Shown: positions 7,675 to 17,793, counted from the first letter of the stretch. The stretch: DNA of 64,000 bases from DAOMNN01 sp050486545 (GCA_050486545.1 JBJHDM010000004.1:1-64000); one strand, 5' to 3'. Notes: generated from the letters alone by a model not told the origin. Numbers and translations are program-made.

Positions 7675-9531
7675 TCACACAAAACATAACGGCCCGTCGC
7701 GACTGATAGCGACATTGCGGGTTACTGGAGAGAAAGCGGCCCACGTGAGGTCTGTGGGGCCGTGATACAGCCCAGCGAATTTGGATGCGGACGATAGATA
7801 CGTCTGGCGCCAGGCTTCCGCATTGATCGCCACTACACCGTCGGCTGTGACGACATGGGACGGCATAGACCAGTCGATCCAGAGTTCGCTACTACTCATT
7901 GGATGAGTATTCACCAGCCACCCAAAAACGCCTTGCCCAAGCCATACCGGACGCACGCCATAAGACATGTCCGAGGCAGAAGGGAGAAAAGACTGGAAGA
8001 TTGCCATTTCCATCCCGCGCCGCTCCAGCGCCCAGTCCGGGATCAGGCTGGCTCCAGTGCCAGAAGAGAGGCGCCTCCAGTCTGTCAAGAGGTCAGTCTC
8101 TGAGCTCCAGGATTCCGTTCGCGTGGATTCGTTTGCCGGGACATCGTCCCAAAGAAACCCGAACGCACGTAGCGTCGCGCTCGCAGCAACGCTCCAACTC
8201 ACGGCTCCGCTGACGTCACCAGTAATGCCGACCTCGTACTCGAACTCGGCATGGCCCTGCTCGGCGAGTTCTATCTGATCGATCGCCACGCCGTCGAGCC
8301 GGAGGGTGTAGCGCAACTGCTCAAGTGACTCCGTGCTCTCGACAAAGGCGAGCATGAAGGTCGATATCGTTTCACTCGACCAACTGCAGTTCCCAGGCGT
8401 CCCTGTATATATTGTCCGGCGCCGCCACTCACCGGACTCATCCCACTGTTGAGCGGTGACCTCATGTCGCCAATCCCACTCCCCGTCGAGCGTCAACTCG
8501 CGCCTATCACCCTCTGCCGAATACCAGATCGCGAGTACCATGCCAACGAACGCTTGACGGCAGTGCCTCGGCTGTAGCAGTTCAATACCCCATTCAATTT
8601 GCTGCACGAAGCCCTCGCCCGGCGATCCATCGGTTGTGAGGACCCCGGTCACGACTTGGTCTGAATGTCCTTCACAGGTTTGGTGGCTGCCGGTGCCTTC
8701 GCTCGACAGCTTTGTCCAGAACTCCAGGTAGCTTGGCTCCTCCACCGCCTGGCAATACCGGCCATGTCCGGGTTCCAGGTCACCAGGCGTCTGCAATGGA
8801 CCCCCGAGCGTCGCGCTGCGATCGTGCAGTACCGATAACTGTGCCGTGGTCTGGTCATCGTCTCCGACCAGCTCCAGTTCCAACCATCCACACGGCCAGC
8901 GCCGAGCGGGCCACGCGCGAGGTACTGCATAGTGCAGCACAAACACTGCGGCATTACCCTGCGGGTGCACGCTGAACAATGAAATGTCGAACGCTCCGGC
9001 CGGAGTACCCGGACTGGACAATGCCTCGAGGTTCTGACCGAGGTCGGGAACTGTTACGGAGATCACTTCCGGCGCCCCTGAGGCCGCTCCGAACACCCCG
9101 AAGGGGCGCAGTGTGATGTCCACGCTTGCGGGGACGCCGGCCGGCGTCCAGGTCTTTCCGTGCAGCGCGCTCGCGTCGACCAGCCAGTGGGCGCCGGGTA
9201 CCCCTACCCGAATCCAACTCCCCGCACCCAGTTCGACGCCGTACAGTTGGGATGCCCCTCCAGAGAGCAGGGCCTTGTCCCACCACTGCCTGCCTGCACT
9301 CTCATCGGCCGTCTGCTGGCTCTCAGTGCGCTGAACGGGAGGAAGATTCGGTATTTGCACCAGATGCGCTGCACTCGTCTCCCAATGTTGCACGCCGCCG
9401 GGCTGAGGGTACGGCATCGACTCGTCATTGGGCAGTTCGAGCAGCCCGCCGGACACCAGCCCGTGCCATGGCGTCCCGAACGTTGTGATGCGCCCCAGCA
9501 GGGATCCCGGGCGTCCAAGATCGAGTCCCAT
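7675..9531 (-). CDS. Large phage protein at the distal end of the tail operon, possible tail fibre or adhesin
   Basis: Protein of 618 residues with no motif I recognise. It is rich in Trp, Ser and Gly, and shows repeated strand-like stretches such as SWSVAASATLRAFGF, as expected of a beta-rich structural protein. It is the last gene of the leftward tail operon and ends only about 60 bp inside the left end, a usual place for host-range proteins. Base composition is visibly less GC-rich than the tail genes upstream, another common trait of receptor-binding genes. Function is inferred from position only. Confidence 0.65.
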   Translation of the reverse strand: MGLDLGRPGSLLGRITTFGTPWHGLVSGGLLELPNDESMPYPQPGGVQHWETSAAHLVQIPNLPPVQRTESQQTADESAGRQWWDKALLSGGASQLYGVELGAGSWIRVGVPGAHWLVDASALHGKTWTPAGVPASVDITLRPFGVFGAASGAPEVISVTVPDLGQNLEALSSPGTPAGAFDISLFSVHPQGNAAVFVLHYAVPRAWPARRWPCGWLELELVGDDDQTTAQLSVLHDRSATLGGPLQTPGDLEPGHGRYCQAVEEPSYLEFWTKLSSEGTGSHQTCEGHSDQVVTGVLTTDGSPGEGFVQQIEWGIELLQPRHCRQAFVGMVLAIWYSAEGDRRELTLDGEWDWRHEVTAQQWDESGEWRRRTIYTGTPGNCSWSSETISTFMLAFVESTESLEQLRYTLRLDGVAIDQIELAEQGHAEFEYEVGITGDVSGAVSWSVAASATLRAFGFLWDDVPANESTRTESWSSETDLLTDWRRLSSGTGASLIPDWALERRGMEMAIFQSFLPSASDMSYGVRPVWLGQGVFGWLVNTHPMSSSELWIDWSMPSHVVTADGVVAINAEAWRQTYLSSASKFAGLYHGPTDLTWAAFSPVTRNVAISRDGPLCFV

Positions 9532-9533
9532 GC

Positions 9534-9863
9534 TTACTGCTCCGGATCTTCCTGGGCGTCGATCGGCTCGGCGAACGTTGCCGGTGGACCATCGGTCATC
9601 GCTATCGACTTGATCGGCTCTTCCATGATCACAAACAGCCCGTCGGAGCTGATCGCCGCCACGCGCTCGGGCCAGTACTGCCTGGCCGTGTAGTCCGATT
9701 CCGCAAACGCTCCTCCATTGCCCGGCGACGGCTGTGCACTCGAACTCAGTGCGACGCCACGCACTTTCGGTACCGGCGCTGGCGGGGCGGGCGGGCGATC
9801 GAACGGCCTTTGTGCCGGCTCGGGTGGAATGAGCCTGCGCACGGCATCCTGGATACCCGTCAT
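9534..9863 (-). CDS. Small proline-rich phage tail-region protein, unknown function
   Basis: Protein of 109 residues with a Pro-rich segment (RPPAPPAPVPK) near residues 22-34 and a compact C-terminal half. It overlaps the gene upstream by 4 bp (ATGA) and ends 2 bp before the next start, so it is part of the tail operon. I do not recognise a family; a minor tail or fibre-attachment protein is possible. Confidence 0.6.
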   Translation of the reverse strand: MTGIQDAVRRLIPPEPAQRPFDRPPAPPAPVPKVRGVALSSSAQPSPGNGGAFAESDYTARQYWPERVAAISSDGLFVIMEEPIKSIAMTDGPPATFAEPIDAQEDPEQ

Positions 9864-10264
9864 GTATTGATCACCTCCAGCGCATTGGTCACCAGACCGA
9901 GGTTTTCATAGGTATCGACCACATCACCATGCGGTATCCATCGCACCCAAAATGCAACTGCGCCGGCGGGACCGGCAGCGATCTGCAACCCCAGTTCCAG
10001 CGGCGCCCCCGGCGTAGCGGATGCCAGCCCGCTGCGACTCGATGCCAACGCTATCGAGGTCACCGGTTGCCCAGTGCCGGCCCCCTCTATCGACACCTCG
10101 ACCTGATCGACGCCCGGTGCGCTTTCGGCTACGTACGCAGAATCTCCTGCGTCAGGATCACCCAGCCATAAGCGGATTTCGCGCGGCGCTCCATTGACGT
10201 TCGAGAGTACGGACGCCGGCATTGCCGGCACGGACAAGGCCGCATCCAAAAAAAAACCAATCAT
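9860..10264 (-). CDS. Phage tail-region protein, unknown function
   Basis: Protein of 134 residues, rich in Ala, Gly and Val, with segments such as PREIRLWLGDPDAG and AVAFWVRWIPHGDVVDTYENLGL that look like beta strands. It overlaps both neighbours by 4 bp, so translation is coupled through the distal tail operon. No family recognised; a minor tail component is the likely role. Confidence 0.6.
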   Translation of the reverse strand: MIGFFLDAALSVPAMPASVLSNVNGAPREIRLWLGDPDAGDSAYVAESAPGVDQVEVSIEGAGTGQPVTSIALASSRSGLASATPGAPLELGLQIAAGPAGAVAFWVRWIPHGDVVDTYENLGLVTNALEVINT

Positions 10265-12228
10265 GTCGCCTCCAACTCGATGTCACCGCCCGGAGATCCG
10301 GCCGACAGCACCAGTTCGACCGCATCGGTATCAAACATCTCCCGGTGCATGTCCGCTATTTCCGGCAGTTCGATCGTGAAGTGCTCCGGGTAGACGGGTG
10401 CGTTCGCGTCATAGACGCTATCCGGGTGTGCGGACGGTGCCGCATTGGTAAAGAATCCAACCATGCCGGGGTCCAGGTCAGTCGAGCCCTGTGCCGAACC
10501 GAGCCACGATCCTGGCGTCGTCAGCAACTCCTGCGGCGCGATCGGGATCGACCACACAGGTGCAGGCACGACGGCTAGCACGTCGGCGTCTGCCCCAGGT
10601 ACGGGGCACACGGCGATCGCAATCTCCGTATCTGCCGTCGCTGCATCGACATCGAACGTGTCGGTGAGCGCCCGCACCTTTCCAAACGCCCGGACATTCT
10701 CCGCATCAATGGCGACGATATCCGGGATGTCGACCAGTGGATCGAACGGCACGGAGAACGTCACAGTCGAGGCCCGCAACCCCTCCTGTATACGCCGTTG
10801 CGCACGTCCCACGAGGACTGCGATCGCCCCTTCGAGCGCACCGCGTCCGTCGCGGTCTCCATCGGTCACGTCGTGATAGCGCTCTCCGGGCCCCGTCGGC
10901 GGCGGCACATGCGGGACGACCTCCGGTTCGGATGTGGGCAGATAGTCGAGCAGCGCGGCGCGATTCTCCGCGTGTTGGCGTGCACCGCGTTCCCACTCGG
11001 CCACGTCGAACTCAACGGCCAATGAAGCCTGTTCGTGGAACGCGCCAGCTTGTGCAGCCGCAGGTGCATACGGGTTCTCGATCGTGATCCGATAATGCTC
11101 ATTGATCCACTGCACATAGCGTCGGCTCACCAGTCCGTCGAACCCGGAGACCAATGCCGGGTCGTACCAGATATATCCGCCGCCAGGCAACGGCTGCCAC
11201 CCCTCCGCATAGCGCTCAAACACAAGCGCCTCGATCCCAGCACCCGTGCTCTCGATCGCCTGCAGCACGGTATCGGCGGATAGATATCGCAAGCCATTGA
11301 CACCACTAAACGATGTGCCCCACGGATAAGCCCATTGCGCGCGCACGCCGCGAACTTTCAGCCGGGGGTAGCGGTACGACATATCGATCACCACGCGCGG
11401 CGGCATCCGCGAGAACTGCGACATTTCCACGCGCAAGGTACCATCGAGATAGTTGTTTTTACCGTAGCTGCGAGTCACCGCGTCCACTGGCACCGCCCAC
11501 GGTGTCCAGCGCGGTGCACCGTTTGCATCCGCATCGATTACGCCCACCGTTGTCACTACCAGGTCCTGGGCCCGATCCCACCCCGACCGCCCCTCGTCCA
11601 TCACCACATGCGAGACCTGCGCCCCTGGAATGAGCGAGCGGATCGCATCCTCGCCCATCGCATCGATCTTCGCCTGCAGCCCGTCGGTGCAGACTAGCGA
11701 GAGCACCCCACCATCGGGGTCGAATACCGGCTCTTCCACCATGCCGGTGAACCGACGCACGAGCGGCGCACCGGCGTAGCCGACATCGATCGTCACCGCG
11801 AGACCCATGAACCGCGCCAGGTCGATCGGACCGGGCCGGGGCACGAAGCTCAGCGTGGCAATGCGTGCCGCGCCCTCCTGCGCCTGGATGCGCACGATGC
11901 CAGTGATCCGCTCGCTCACATCGACGCCATCGATCTCGATGTGCATGACGAATGTACCGTGCTGCGGCACGTCTGGCAGCAATGACAAACGCAGCGGGGC
12001 CGCCGGTTGCACCACGAAGCGCTGCAACACCAAACGCAGCGGTGCGCGCGCTACGATCTGGCCGTCCTCGCCCGGCGTCCCCACCGGACCCGCACCGTTA
12101 ATCTGCGCCGTGTTGAGCGGAGCACCGTTGAGCGTGCCCGTCCATCCGCTTGACGCCGGCGTCACCACTTTCCCGGAGGCGACGACGCCATTGACAGGAG
12201 CCGAATTGATCGCGGCTGCGTTTGTCAT
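10261..12228 (-). CDS. Large tail protein, probable baseplate/tail-tip hub
   Basis: Protein of 655 residues. Its central part resembles hub-type tail proteins in style: HIEIDGVDVSERITGI, then a domain with RRFTGMVEEPVFDPDGGVLSLVCTDGLQAK, and later a repeat of strand-forming segments. The N-terminus is low-complexity (AAAINSAPVNG and NGAPLNTAQINGAG). It lies two genes after the tape measure, where siphoviruses keep tail-tip and hub proteins. Assignment rests on size, position and general pattern, not on a firm family match. Confidence 0.6.
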   Translation of the reverse strand: MTNAAAINSAPVNGVVASGKVVTPASSGWTGTLNGAPLNTAQINGAGPVGTPGEDGQIVARAPLRLVLQRFVVQPAAPLRLSLLPDVPQHGTFVMHIEIDGVDVSERITGIVRIQAQEGAARIATLSFVPRPGPIDLARFMGLAVTIDVGYAGAPLVRRFTGMVEEPVFDPDGGVLSLVCTDGLQAKIDAMGEDAIRSLIPGAQVSHVVMDEGRSGWDRAQDLVVTTVGVIDADANGAPRWTPWAVPVDAVTRSYGKNNYLDGTLRVEMSQFSRMPPRVVIDMSYRYPRLKVRGVRAQWAYPWGTSFSGVNGLRYLSADTVLQAIESTGAGIEALVFERYAEGWQPLPGGGYIWYDPALVSGFDGLVSRRYVQWINEHYRITIENPYAPAAAQAGAFHEQASLAVEFDVAEWERGARQHAENRAALLDYLPTSEPEVVPHVPPPTGPGERYHDVTDGDRDGRGALEGAIAVLVGRAQRRIQEGLRASTVTFSVPFDPLVDIPDIVAIDAENVRAFGKVRALTDTFDVDAATADTEIAIAVCPVPGADADVLAVVPAPVWSIPIAPQELLTTPGSWLGSAQGSTDLDPGMVGFFTNAAPSAHPDSVYDANAPVYPEHFTIELPEIADMHREMFDTDAVELVLSAGSPGGDIELEAT

Positions 12229-12237
12229 CCCGCGGGC

Positions 12238-12969
12238 TCACAATGCAATGGAATATGCGTCCCAATATCCGAGCCAGATCTCCTGATAGCTCCAGTTCGC
12301 AAACCGCGCCGGCATGAGTCGGACGAACAGCAGATTCGATCCCACATCAAACGCCGGCGCACCCTTGCCCTGAGGCCATGCCACAACGCCACCGCCCAGG
12401 TTCCACGTGATGTCCGGCTGCTCGCCGTACTGATCGAACAGCATGATCGACGACTCGCGCCACGACGCCCGCTCCTCCGGGCCATTGATCGCTGTACCCT
12501 GCAAGGCGATCTCGAACGCCGAGAATGCCTGCGCCAGCACGATCATGCCTCGATCCTCGCCCATTTCCAGCATGATCGTCGGCCCACTCGCCACTCCCCC
12601 CATCTCGTACACCAGATGCTGGCGCATTCCGTTCAGCATGCCCGCCGTGATACGCGCCTGTACGCGAGTACCGGCCGGCGCCTGCCACGGGAAATCCTCG
12701 GCGGGCCAGTCGCCGTCGACGAAATCACCCACGATCACGTTGGGGTCCCCTTGCTCGACTCCGTACAGGGCCGCGACCGCGCGGAATACGACAACCTGCC
12801 CGGCATGTTCGTAGGTAAGATCCAGGAATCGGACCGGTCGGTCTGGCTCCTCTCCGGGAAGCTTGGCGTCACCGCGCAGGCGGGCGGCCGCGTTCTCGGC
12901 GACCAGCAGGTTGCCGGAGGCGTCGATCCCAAGCAAGTCCTCGTCGAAGTTGTTCACAAACAGAAACAC
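12238..12969 (-). CDS. Phage distal tail protein, unknown function
   Basis: Protein of 243 residues that starts with GTG at 12969 (FLFVNNFDEDLLGID follows), preceded by GAGGAGG at the end of the gene upstream. It contains long strand-like stretches with many aromatic residues (ANWSYQEIWLGYWDAYSIAL at the C-terminus). It sits between two other unassigned tail genes after the tape measure, so a role in the distal tail is likely. No family recognised. Confidence 0.6.
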   Translation of the reverse strand: MFLFVNNFDEDLLGIDASGNLLVAENAAARLRGDAKLPGEEPDRPVRFLDLTYEHAGQVVVFRAVAALYGVEQGDPNVIVGDFVDGDWPAEDFPWQAPAGTRVQARITAGMLNGMRQHLVYEMGGVASGPTIMLEMGEDRGMIVLAQAFSAFEIALQGTAINGPEERASWRESSIMLFDQYGEQPDITWNLGGGVVAWPQGKGAPAFDVGSNLLFVRLMPARFANWSYQEIWLGYWDAYSIAL

Positions 12970-12970
12970 A

Positions 12971-13501
12971 TCACACCTCCTCGCACTCGAGTTCCCAAGT
13001 CGATGCCGCGCCCAGCGGATCCCATCGCGTGCGCATTCCGGCTGGCGCAACCACCGTGATCAGCGGCCAGTAATAGACGATATACCCTGCCGCCACCGCA
13101 ATCTCATCCACCGTTACCACACCATCGTCGACGCTTACTGGCATCGGCTGCGCCGTACCGGAGTCCAACAGGGCAAATCCGAATGGCTGTGCATCTTCGC
13201 GGCGGCCAGTCGGCAACTCGACAACACGCACGGCGCTCCGGATCCCACGTGGCGCCACGCATCCCAACACAAACGGAGCGCGCCACTCTATCTGATCCAA
13301 GGGTGGTGGCAATCGGCCTCGACCGGCCAGACGTGTTCCGATGCGGGTCCACCGCGTCTGTGTCAGCATGGCCCCGGAGGCCAGTCTGCGCGCGGAAAAC
13401 CCACCCAACTCGAAGTAGGTCTGCTCCAACTGATCGGACGACATTTCCGGCAAGAGCAGCCCACTGATGCTCAGCATCGGTTGCAGGCCGACACCCATCA
13501 C
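12971..13501 (-). CDS. Phage tail protein encoded directly after the tape measure
   Basis: Protein of 176 residues overlapping the tape measure gene at its start. Position suggests a distal tail component. It contains two segments that look like beta sandwiches (QTYFELGGFSARRLASGAM and AGYIVYYWPLITVV). I recognise no family. Its last codons carry the ribosome-binding site (GAGGAGG) for the next gene. Confidence 0.6.
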   Translation of the reverse strand: MMGVGLQPMLSISGLLLPEMSSDQLEQTYFELGGFSARRLASGAMLTQTRWTRIGTRLAGRGRLPPPLDQIEWRAPFVLGCVAPRGIRSAVRVVELPTGRREDAQPFGFALLDSGTAQPMPVSVDDGVVTVDEIAVAAGYIVYYWPLITVVAPAGMRTRWDPLGAASTWELECEEV

Positions 13502-16329
13502 CGCCTCCCTGAAGCGAGCGCTTCACGTCCCAGCGAACCACCGCCCCCGATCCGCTGCCCATCATAGAAAGCGCTGCCCACACTGCCCCCCAGCTGCGGC
13601 GGCCTGAATCCAGACTCGCCACCGAATGGTCGAGCGCTTTCCGAGTGCAGCTTGCGGACCGATTCGGCTGCGCTTTTCGCGGCTGATCCGATGCCCGCGA
13701 TGTGTCGCGCCGTGCGGTCGGCCTCGTCGGCCACATCGCGCAGCCTCGACCGCGCACCCTCCATCGCGGTCGAAACACGGTCCCCCGCAGCGGTACTCTC
13801 GATCTGTACTCCGCGTACGGCGGCCTCGGCCCGCAGCGCCGCATCGGCCACCCCACCGTTGGCTGCGATCGCCGCAGTCGCATACGCCGCAAAAGCCGCC
13901 CGTATCTCACGCGCGCTCGCGCTGCCCGACGCCGCGATCAAATCGAACGCGCCTTTGGCGGTCTGGGCTGCGCGCTCCATCTCTGCGCTGGACGTCACCC
14001 CCAAGGTCCGAAACGCCTGCTCGACCGGCGACGCCGCATGAGCCAGATTTCGCAGTTTCGTGTCGATTTGGTCGAGCGCGGTGCTCACCACGTCCCCGGA
14101 AATTTTACCTGCGCCACCCATATCGGTGACCTTGACCCGGATCGCCTCGAGTCCGCTGATCGTGTCTGAGCGGTTCACCGCGGCCGCGATGGCGCTGCCG
14201 AGCGCATTCATCCGTGTCTGCCCATCGACGCCCATACGCTCCATGGTCGTGGCGATTCCATCGACGGACGCAATCGCATCGCCCACGGCTTTCGGCACCC
14301 GACCGAGTTCGGTTTCGATCTGCAGACCCAGCTTCGCAAAACTTGCACCGAGCACCGCCTCGTTGATCTGCGCCAGCGTCGCGGCCGATCCGCCGACGCG
14401 ACCGAAGGCCATGTCGGCCATTGTTGCGAATTCGGCCAGCTCAATGGCCGACAGGCTCTTCAAGCGGTTGCCGATGGCCGTCTGCAACTCGTTGCCGGTG
14501 GCGAGCGCTCGAGCCTTGATGACGTCCAGGTCGGCGATCAGCTCGGCGATGCCGTCGACCGTCGACAAGTCCACCGCCTCGAACCCAGCCTGAAGCGCCT
14601 TGGCCGTGGTCTGGCCTTCGGTGTCTGTCTGCCGCAGTTCCTGCTGCATCACGCGCAGCAAGCTATTTGCGCGTTCGGTCTGCGCGGCGACTATATCGAC
14701 GGCCTCGGCCGGGCCATTCAAGGGTCGCTCAGCCAGCATCGCGTCGACGGCACGCTCGCCCTCTTCGGCAGCCTGCTTGGCTTCCAGGAACTTGCTGGCC
14801 AGCATCCCGGCGCCGACCACCAGCGCGCCGACGCCCGTGCTCGCCAGCGCCACGCGCAGCGCCCCCAGCGCGCGCACTTTGGCCCAGATGGCCGCGGTGG
14901 CGGCGCCAACGGGGCCGACCATCGACGAGAACGCGCCGGCAACGAGCAACGGCCGCAGTGCGCGCCAGGCAATGAGCAGCTGGTTCGTCGCCAGCGTAAG
15001 CGCGGGGATCGCGATCGCCAGCACCCCCACCCCGGCGGCGGTTGTGCGAAGCGGTCCGGGCAGATCGTTGAACAGCCCCAGCACCCCGGTCAACAGCTCG
15101 AGCAGCGGGCTGAACGCGGTGACCGCGTCGCCCACAGAAAGCTGGATGTCGTTCATCGCCGCGCGGAAGCGCGCCGACCGCGACGCCGGCGTGTCCATCA
15201 TCTTGGCTACCGCGCCTTCGGTCGCCCCGGCGCGCGTTTCCATGTCGCCGAGGATTTCGCTGAACTTCTCCGCACCACCGCCGGTCAGTGCGAGCACCGC
15301 GCCGAGCGCCTCCACCGAACCGAAGAGCTGCGCCATCTTCTCGGTGTTGCCCCCGGTGGCCCGAGCGACTTCATCCAGAAAGCCGGCCAAGCCCTTCGAC
15401 TTCAGCGCCGCGGCGTCGAACTCGATGCCCAGCTCGCCGGCGAGTTTGCGCGCTTCGGAGCTCGGCTTGATGACGCTGGCGATGGCCGCGCGGACCTGGG
15501 TCATCGCGACGCTGGTCTGTACGCCGCCGGTGGTCAGCGTCGCCACGCTGGCAAGCAGCTCCTCGAGGCCGACACCCGCCTGGGCCGCAATCGGGGCAAC
15601 CTGGCCGATGCTGCCGGCGAGCTCGCCGACCGTGGTCTTGCCTGCCTTTACCGCGGTAAAGAACGCGTCTGATACCTCGGTGGCCGAACCGACCGCCTCG
15701 CCATAGGCGTTCATCGTGCTGGTGAGCCCGTCTGCGGCCACACCGACGTCGGTCACCCCGCCGATCGCGAGCTTGTTCGCCGCAGTCAGCGTGTCGACGG
15801 CCGCAGTCGCGTCCGCGGCGCCGGCCGAGATGATGTCGTAGAGTGCTTTGGTGTTGCGTTGGACGTCGCCGCCGAACTCGCGCGAGAGGCGGCGCACGTC
15901 TTCGGTCAGCTGCGGGATCGCGCTGGTGTCGTCGAGCAGGGTAGACACCTCGGCCATGCCGCGGCCGAACTCGCTGCTCTTGCCGGCGGCGTTGCCCAGC
16001 CACAGCGTCAAGCCCGCCACTGCGGCGGCGCTGGCCGCCAGATTGGCCTTGACCTCGCCGAATGCCTGGCCGAGCGTACGCGCCTGGTCGGCCGTGCCGC
16101 CCGCCGCCTGCCCGAGCCGACCGACGTCACCGGCCGCCTGTGCCGCAGCCTGACCGAGCTCTTCGGCGCCCTGGCCGGCCTCGGCCGTGGCCGCGCCCGT
16201 GCCGCTGGCCGCGCCCTCCATCTCGCGCATCGAGCGCGCGAACTCGTCGCGCGCCCCTTGCACCGCGCCGGCGAACTGTTCGACGTGCGCGCGCAGTGTC
16301 AGCGCGGTTTCGAGGTTCACCGTGCTCAT
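13498..16329 (-). CDS. Tail tape measure protein, TP901 type
   Basis: Protein of 943 residues that sets tail length and helps DNA entry. The N-terminal 100 residues are Ala-rich and helical. Residues about 120-350 match the TP901 tape-measure core (MAEVSTLLDD, GGVTDVGVAADGLTSTMNAY, VGELAGSIGQVAPIAAQAGV), followed by hydrophobic helices near 430-510 and further Ala-rich helices. It follows a tail-tube gene and a chaperone-like gene in the expected order. The large size indicates a long siphovirus-like tail, as in B3-type phages, not the contractile tail of Mu. Confidence 0.9.
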   Translation of the reverse strand: MSTVNLETALTLRAHVEQFAGAVQGARDEFARSMREMEGAASGTGAATAEAGQGAEELGQAAAQAAGDVGRLGQAAGGTADQARTLGQAFGEVKANLAASAAAVAGLTLWLGNAAGKSSEFGRGMAEVSTLLDDTSAIPQLTEDVRRLSREFGGDVQRNTKALYDIISAGAADATAAVDTLTAANKLAIGGVTDVGVAADGLTSTMNAYGEAVGSATEVSDAFFTAVKAGKTTVGELAGSIGQVAPIAAQAGVGLEELLASVATLTTGGVQTSVAMTQVRAAIASVIKPSSEARKLAGELGIEFDAAALKSKGLAGFLDEVARATGGNTEKMAQLFGSVEALGAVLALTGGGAEKFSEILGDMETRAGATEGAVAKMMDTPASRSARFRAAMNDIQLSVGDAVTAFSPLLELLTGVLGLFNDLPGPLRTTAAGVGVLAIAIPALTLATNQLLIAWRALRPLLVAGAFSSMVGPVGAATAAIWAKVRALGALRVALASTGVGALVVGAGMLASKFLEAKQAAEEGERAVDAMLAERPLNGPAEAVDIVAAQTERANSLLRVMQQELRQTDTEGQTTAKALQAGFEAVDLSTVDGIAELIADLDVIKARALATGNELQTAIGNRLKSLSAIELAEFATMADMAFGRVGGSAATLAQINEAVLGASFAKLGLQIETELGRVPKAVGDAIASVDGIATTMERMGVDGQTRMNALGSAIAAAVNRSDTISGLEAIRVKVTDMGGAGKISGDVVSTALDQIDTKLRNLAHAASPVEQAFRTLGVTSSAEMERAAQTAKGAFDLIAASGSASAREIRAAFAAYATAAIAANGGVADAALRAEAAVRGVQIESTAAGDRVSTAMEGARSRLRDVADEADRTARHIAGIGSAAKSAAESVRKLHSESARPFGGESGFRPPQLGGSVGSAFYDGQRIGGGGSLGREALASGRR

Positions 16330-16340
16330 GCGGCCACCGC

Positions 16341-16778
16341 TCAGGCGCTCGTGGGCGCCGTGTTGTCAGTCGCGGCCTTGGCGGCCTTCAGCCCCTGGGC
16401 GATCTCGCCGGCAGCAGCGCCCGCGCGCACGATTACCGGCACAAGCTCGTTGGCGATGTACGCAACGTTCTCGTCCAGCCAGCGGCGCGCGTACTGCTCG
16501 CCGAAATCGATCAGCGCCGCCAGGTGCAGGCGGGCCAGTACGCCGCGCTCGATGCCGCTGAGTTGCGCGAGGGCGTCGAGCGCCTCCGGCATGACCGCAG
16601 CCAACGCCGCAACCGAGTCGTCGGACGCCAGCGAAACCCCGGCCTCGTCCAGGCGCTGCCACAGCCGCCCGAGCGCCTCGACGTCGGCACCGCTGATCGG
16701 CTGCACGCGTGCCTCGCAGCCGCCGAGCAGCAGCGCAGGGGCGGGCACGCTGACCGGTTTCTTGATTGCCTCGCGCAT
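16341..16778 (-). CDS. Probable tail assembly chaperone
   Basis: Protein of 145 residues, mainly helical and Ala/Leu-rich, with no domain that I recognise. It lies between the tail tube and the tape measure, where siphoviruses encode the chaperone that coats the tape measure. The ATG at 16778 has GAGGAG upstream. No overlapping downstream frame that would make a frameshifted longer form is evident: the stop lies 11 bp before the tape measure start. Confidence 0.6.
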   Translation of the reverse strand: MREAIKKPVSVPAPALLLGGCEARVQPISGADVEALGRLWQRLDEAGVSLASDDSVAALAAVMPEALDALAQLSGIERGVLARLHLAALIDFGEQYARRWLDENVAYIANELVPVIVRAGAAAGEIAQGLKAAKAATDNTAPTSA

Positions 16779-16788
16779 CACCGGCTCC

Positions 16789-17583
16789 TCAGTCGAACAG
16801 CGACACGCGAGCAAACCCGCCGAACTCGTCGTCCGACTCCAACCCGGGCACGAACAACGCGTTGCCCGAGAGCGTGAGCGTCGCCTCCTCGCTCGTGATC
16901 CATGAGAAATCCCCGTCGAGCGCAAGTGCAATACGCGGGATGATGAGCCGGCCTTTCTGGCCGTCCTGGTTCACGCCGTTGAGGATGACGCCGCGCTCGA
17001 CGTTCGTGCGCGAGAACGCGGCGACGTTCACATAGCCGCCGTAGCTGTAGTCAACCATCACCGGCTCCTCGTAGCCCGCCGGATGCGCGAGCAGCACAAG
17101 GCGCGCGTGATCCGCATCCTCGATGCGATAGTGCGTGTCCTTGAGGTAGGTGATGGGCGTCGGCGTGGTCGAATCCTTGATCACGACATCGCTGATCTTC
17201 GGATGGCGCAGGAAGAAGTAATCCCCGCCTGCCGCGAGTTCCGGCAGAACTTCGTCCGTGACCGTGCCGCCCACGACTTCGATCGCTTCACCGTAGAGAG
17301 CGGCTGCAAGCGTGCGGGCCGAAAACTGGACCATGGCTAGACTCACCGCCATGGTCTTGCCGGTTTCCAGTTGCTTGAGCGTCAGGCGCTGGCCAGTGCA
17401 CGTCTCCTGAATATCTTTCGTCGTGCGGCTGATGTTTGTATTGAGCTGGCTCGTGCCGCAGCCGATTCGGTACAGGTTCGTGAGATACCCCATATCGGGC
17501 GTGCCGTTCACGGGGTCGTATTCGCCGATCATCACCGGGCCCTGTCCGGTCCAGATCATCGAGCTGTTCTTCGTCATCGTCAT
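16789..17583 (-). CDS. Major tail tube protein
   Basis: Protein of 264 residues with the order and composition of siphovirus tail-tube subunits: an N-terminal segment with conserved Gly and Thr (GCGTSQLNTNISRTTKDIQETCTG), a strand-rich middle, and a C-terminal part (LALDGDFSWITSEEATLTLSGNALFVPG) that repeats the beta-sandwich pattern. It precedes the chaperone and tape measure genes. The family name is inferred from position and pattern. Confidence 0.75.
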   Translation of the reverse strand: MTMTKNSSMIWTGQGPVMIGEYDPVNGTPDMGYLTNLYRIGCGTSQLNTNISRTTKDIQETCTGQRLTLKQLETGKTMAVSLAMVQFSARTLAAALYGEAIEVVGGTVTDEVLPELAAGGDYFFLRHPKISDVVIKDSTTPTPITYLKDTHYRIEDADHARLVLLAHPAGYEEPVMVDYSYGGYVNVAAFSRTNVERGVILNGVNQDGQKGRLIIPRIALALDGDFSWITSEEATLTLSGNALFVPGLESDDEFGGFARVSLFD

Positions 17584-17589
17584 CGCGGC

Positions 17590-17781
17590 TTACTCCTTTG
17601 CGCGGATAGAGGTCTTGTGCCGTGCGGATACGGCCGCGTCGGTGGGACCTGAATGCGGTTCGGCCACCCCAAGCGCTTCGAGCCAGTCGGCCTGGTCGGG
17701 GCGCAGATTGCGGATAGTCGCCCCCGCCGGATAACGACGCCCCGCATGGGTGTGGGGTTTCTTAAGTTTCACGTCTTGCAT
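17590..17781 (-). CDS. Small phage protein of the DUF7210 type
   Basis: Protein of 63 residues with the typical short pattern KKPHTHAGRRYPAGATI...LRPDQADWLEALGVAE, found beside tail-tube genes in many phages; function is unknown. It lies 6 bp before the tail-tube gene and 12 bp after the Gp37-like gene. Confidence 0.65.
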   Translation of the reverse strand: MQDVKLKKPHTHAGRRYPAGATIRNLRPDQADWLEALGVAEPHSGPTDAAVSARHKTSIRAKE

Positions 17782-17793
17782 GCGCTCTCCTGG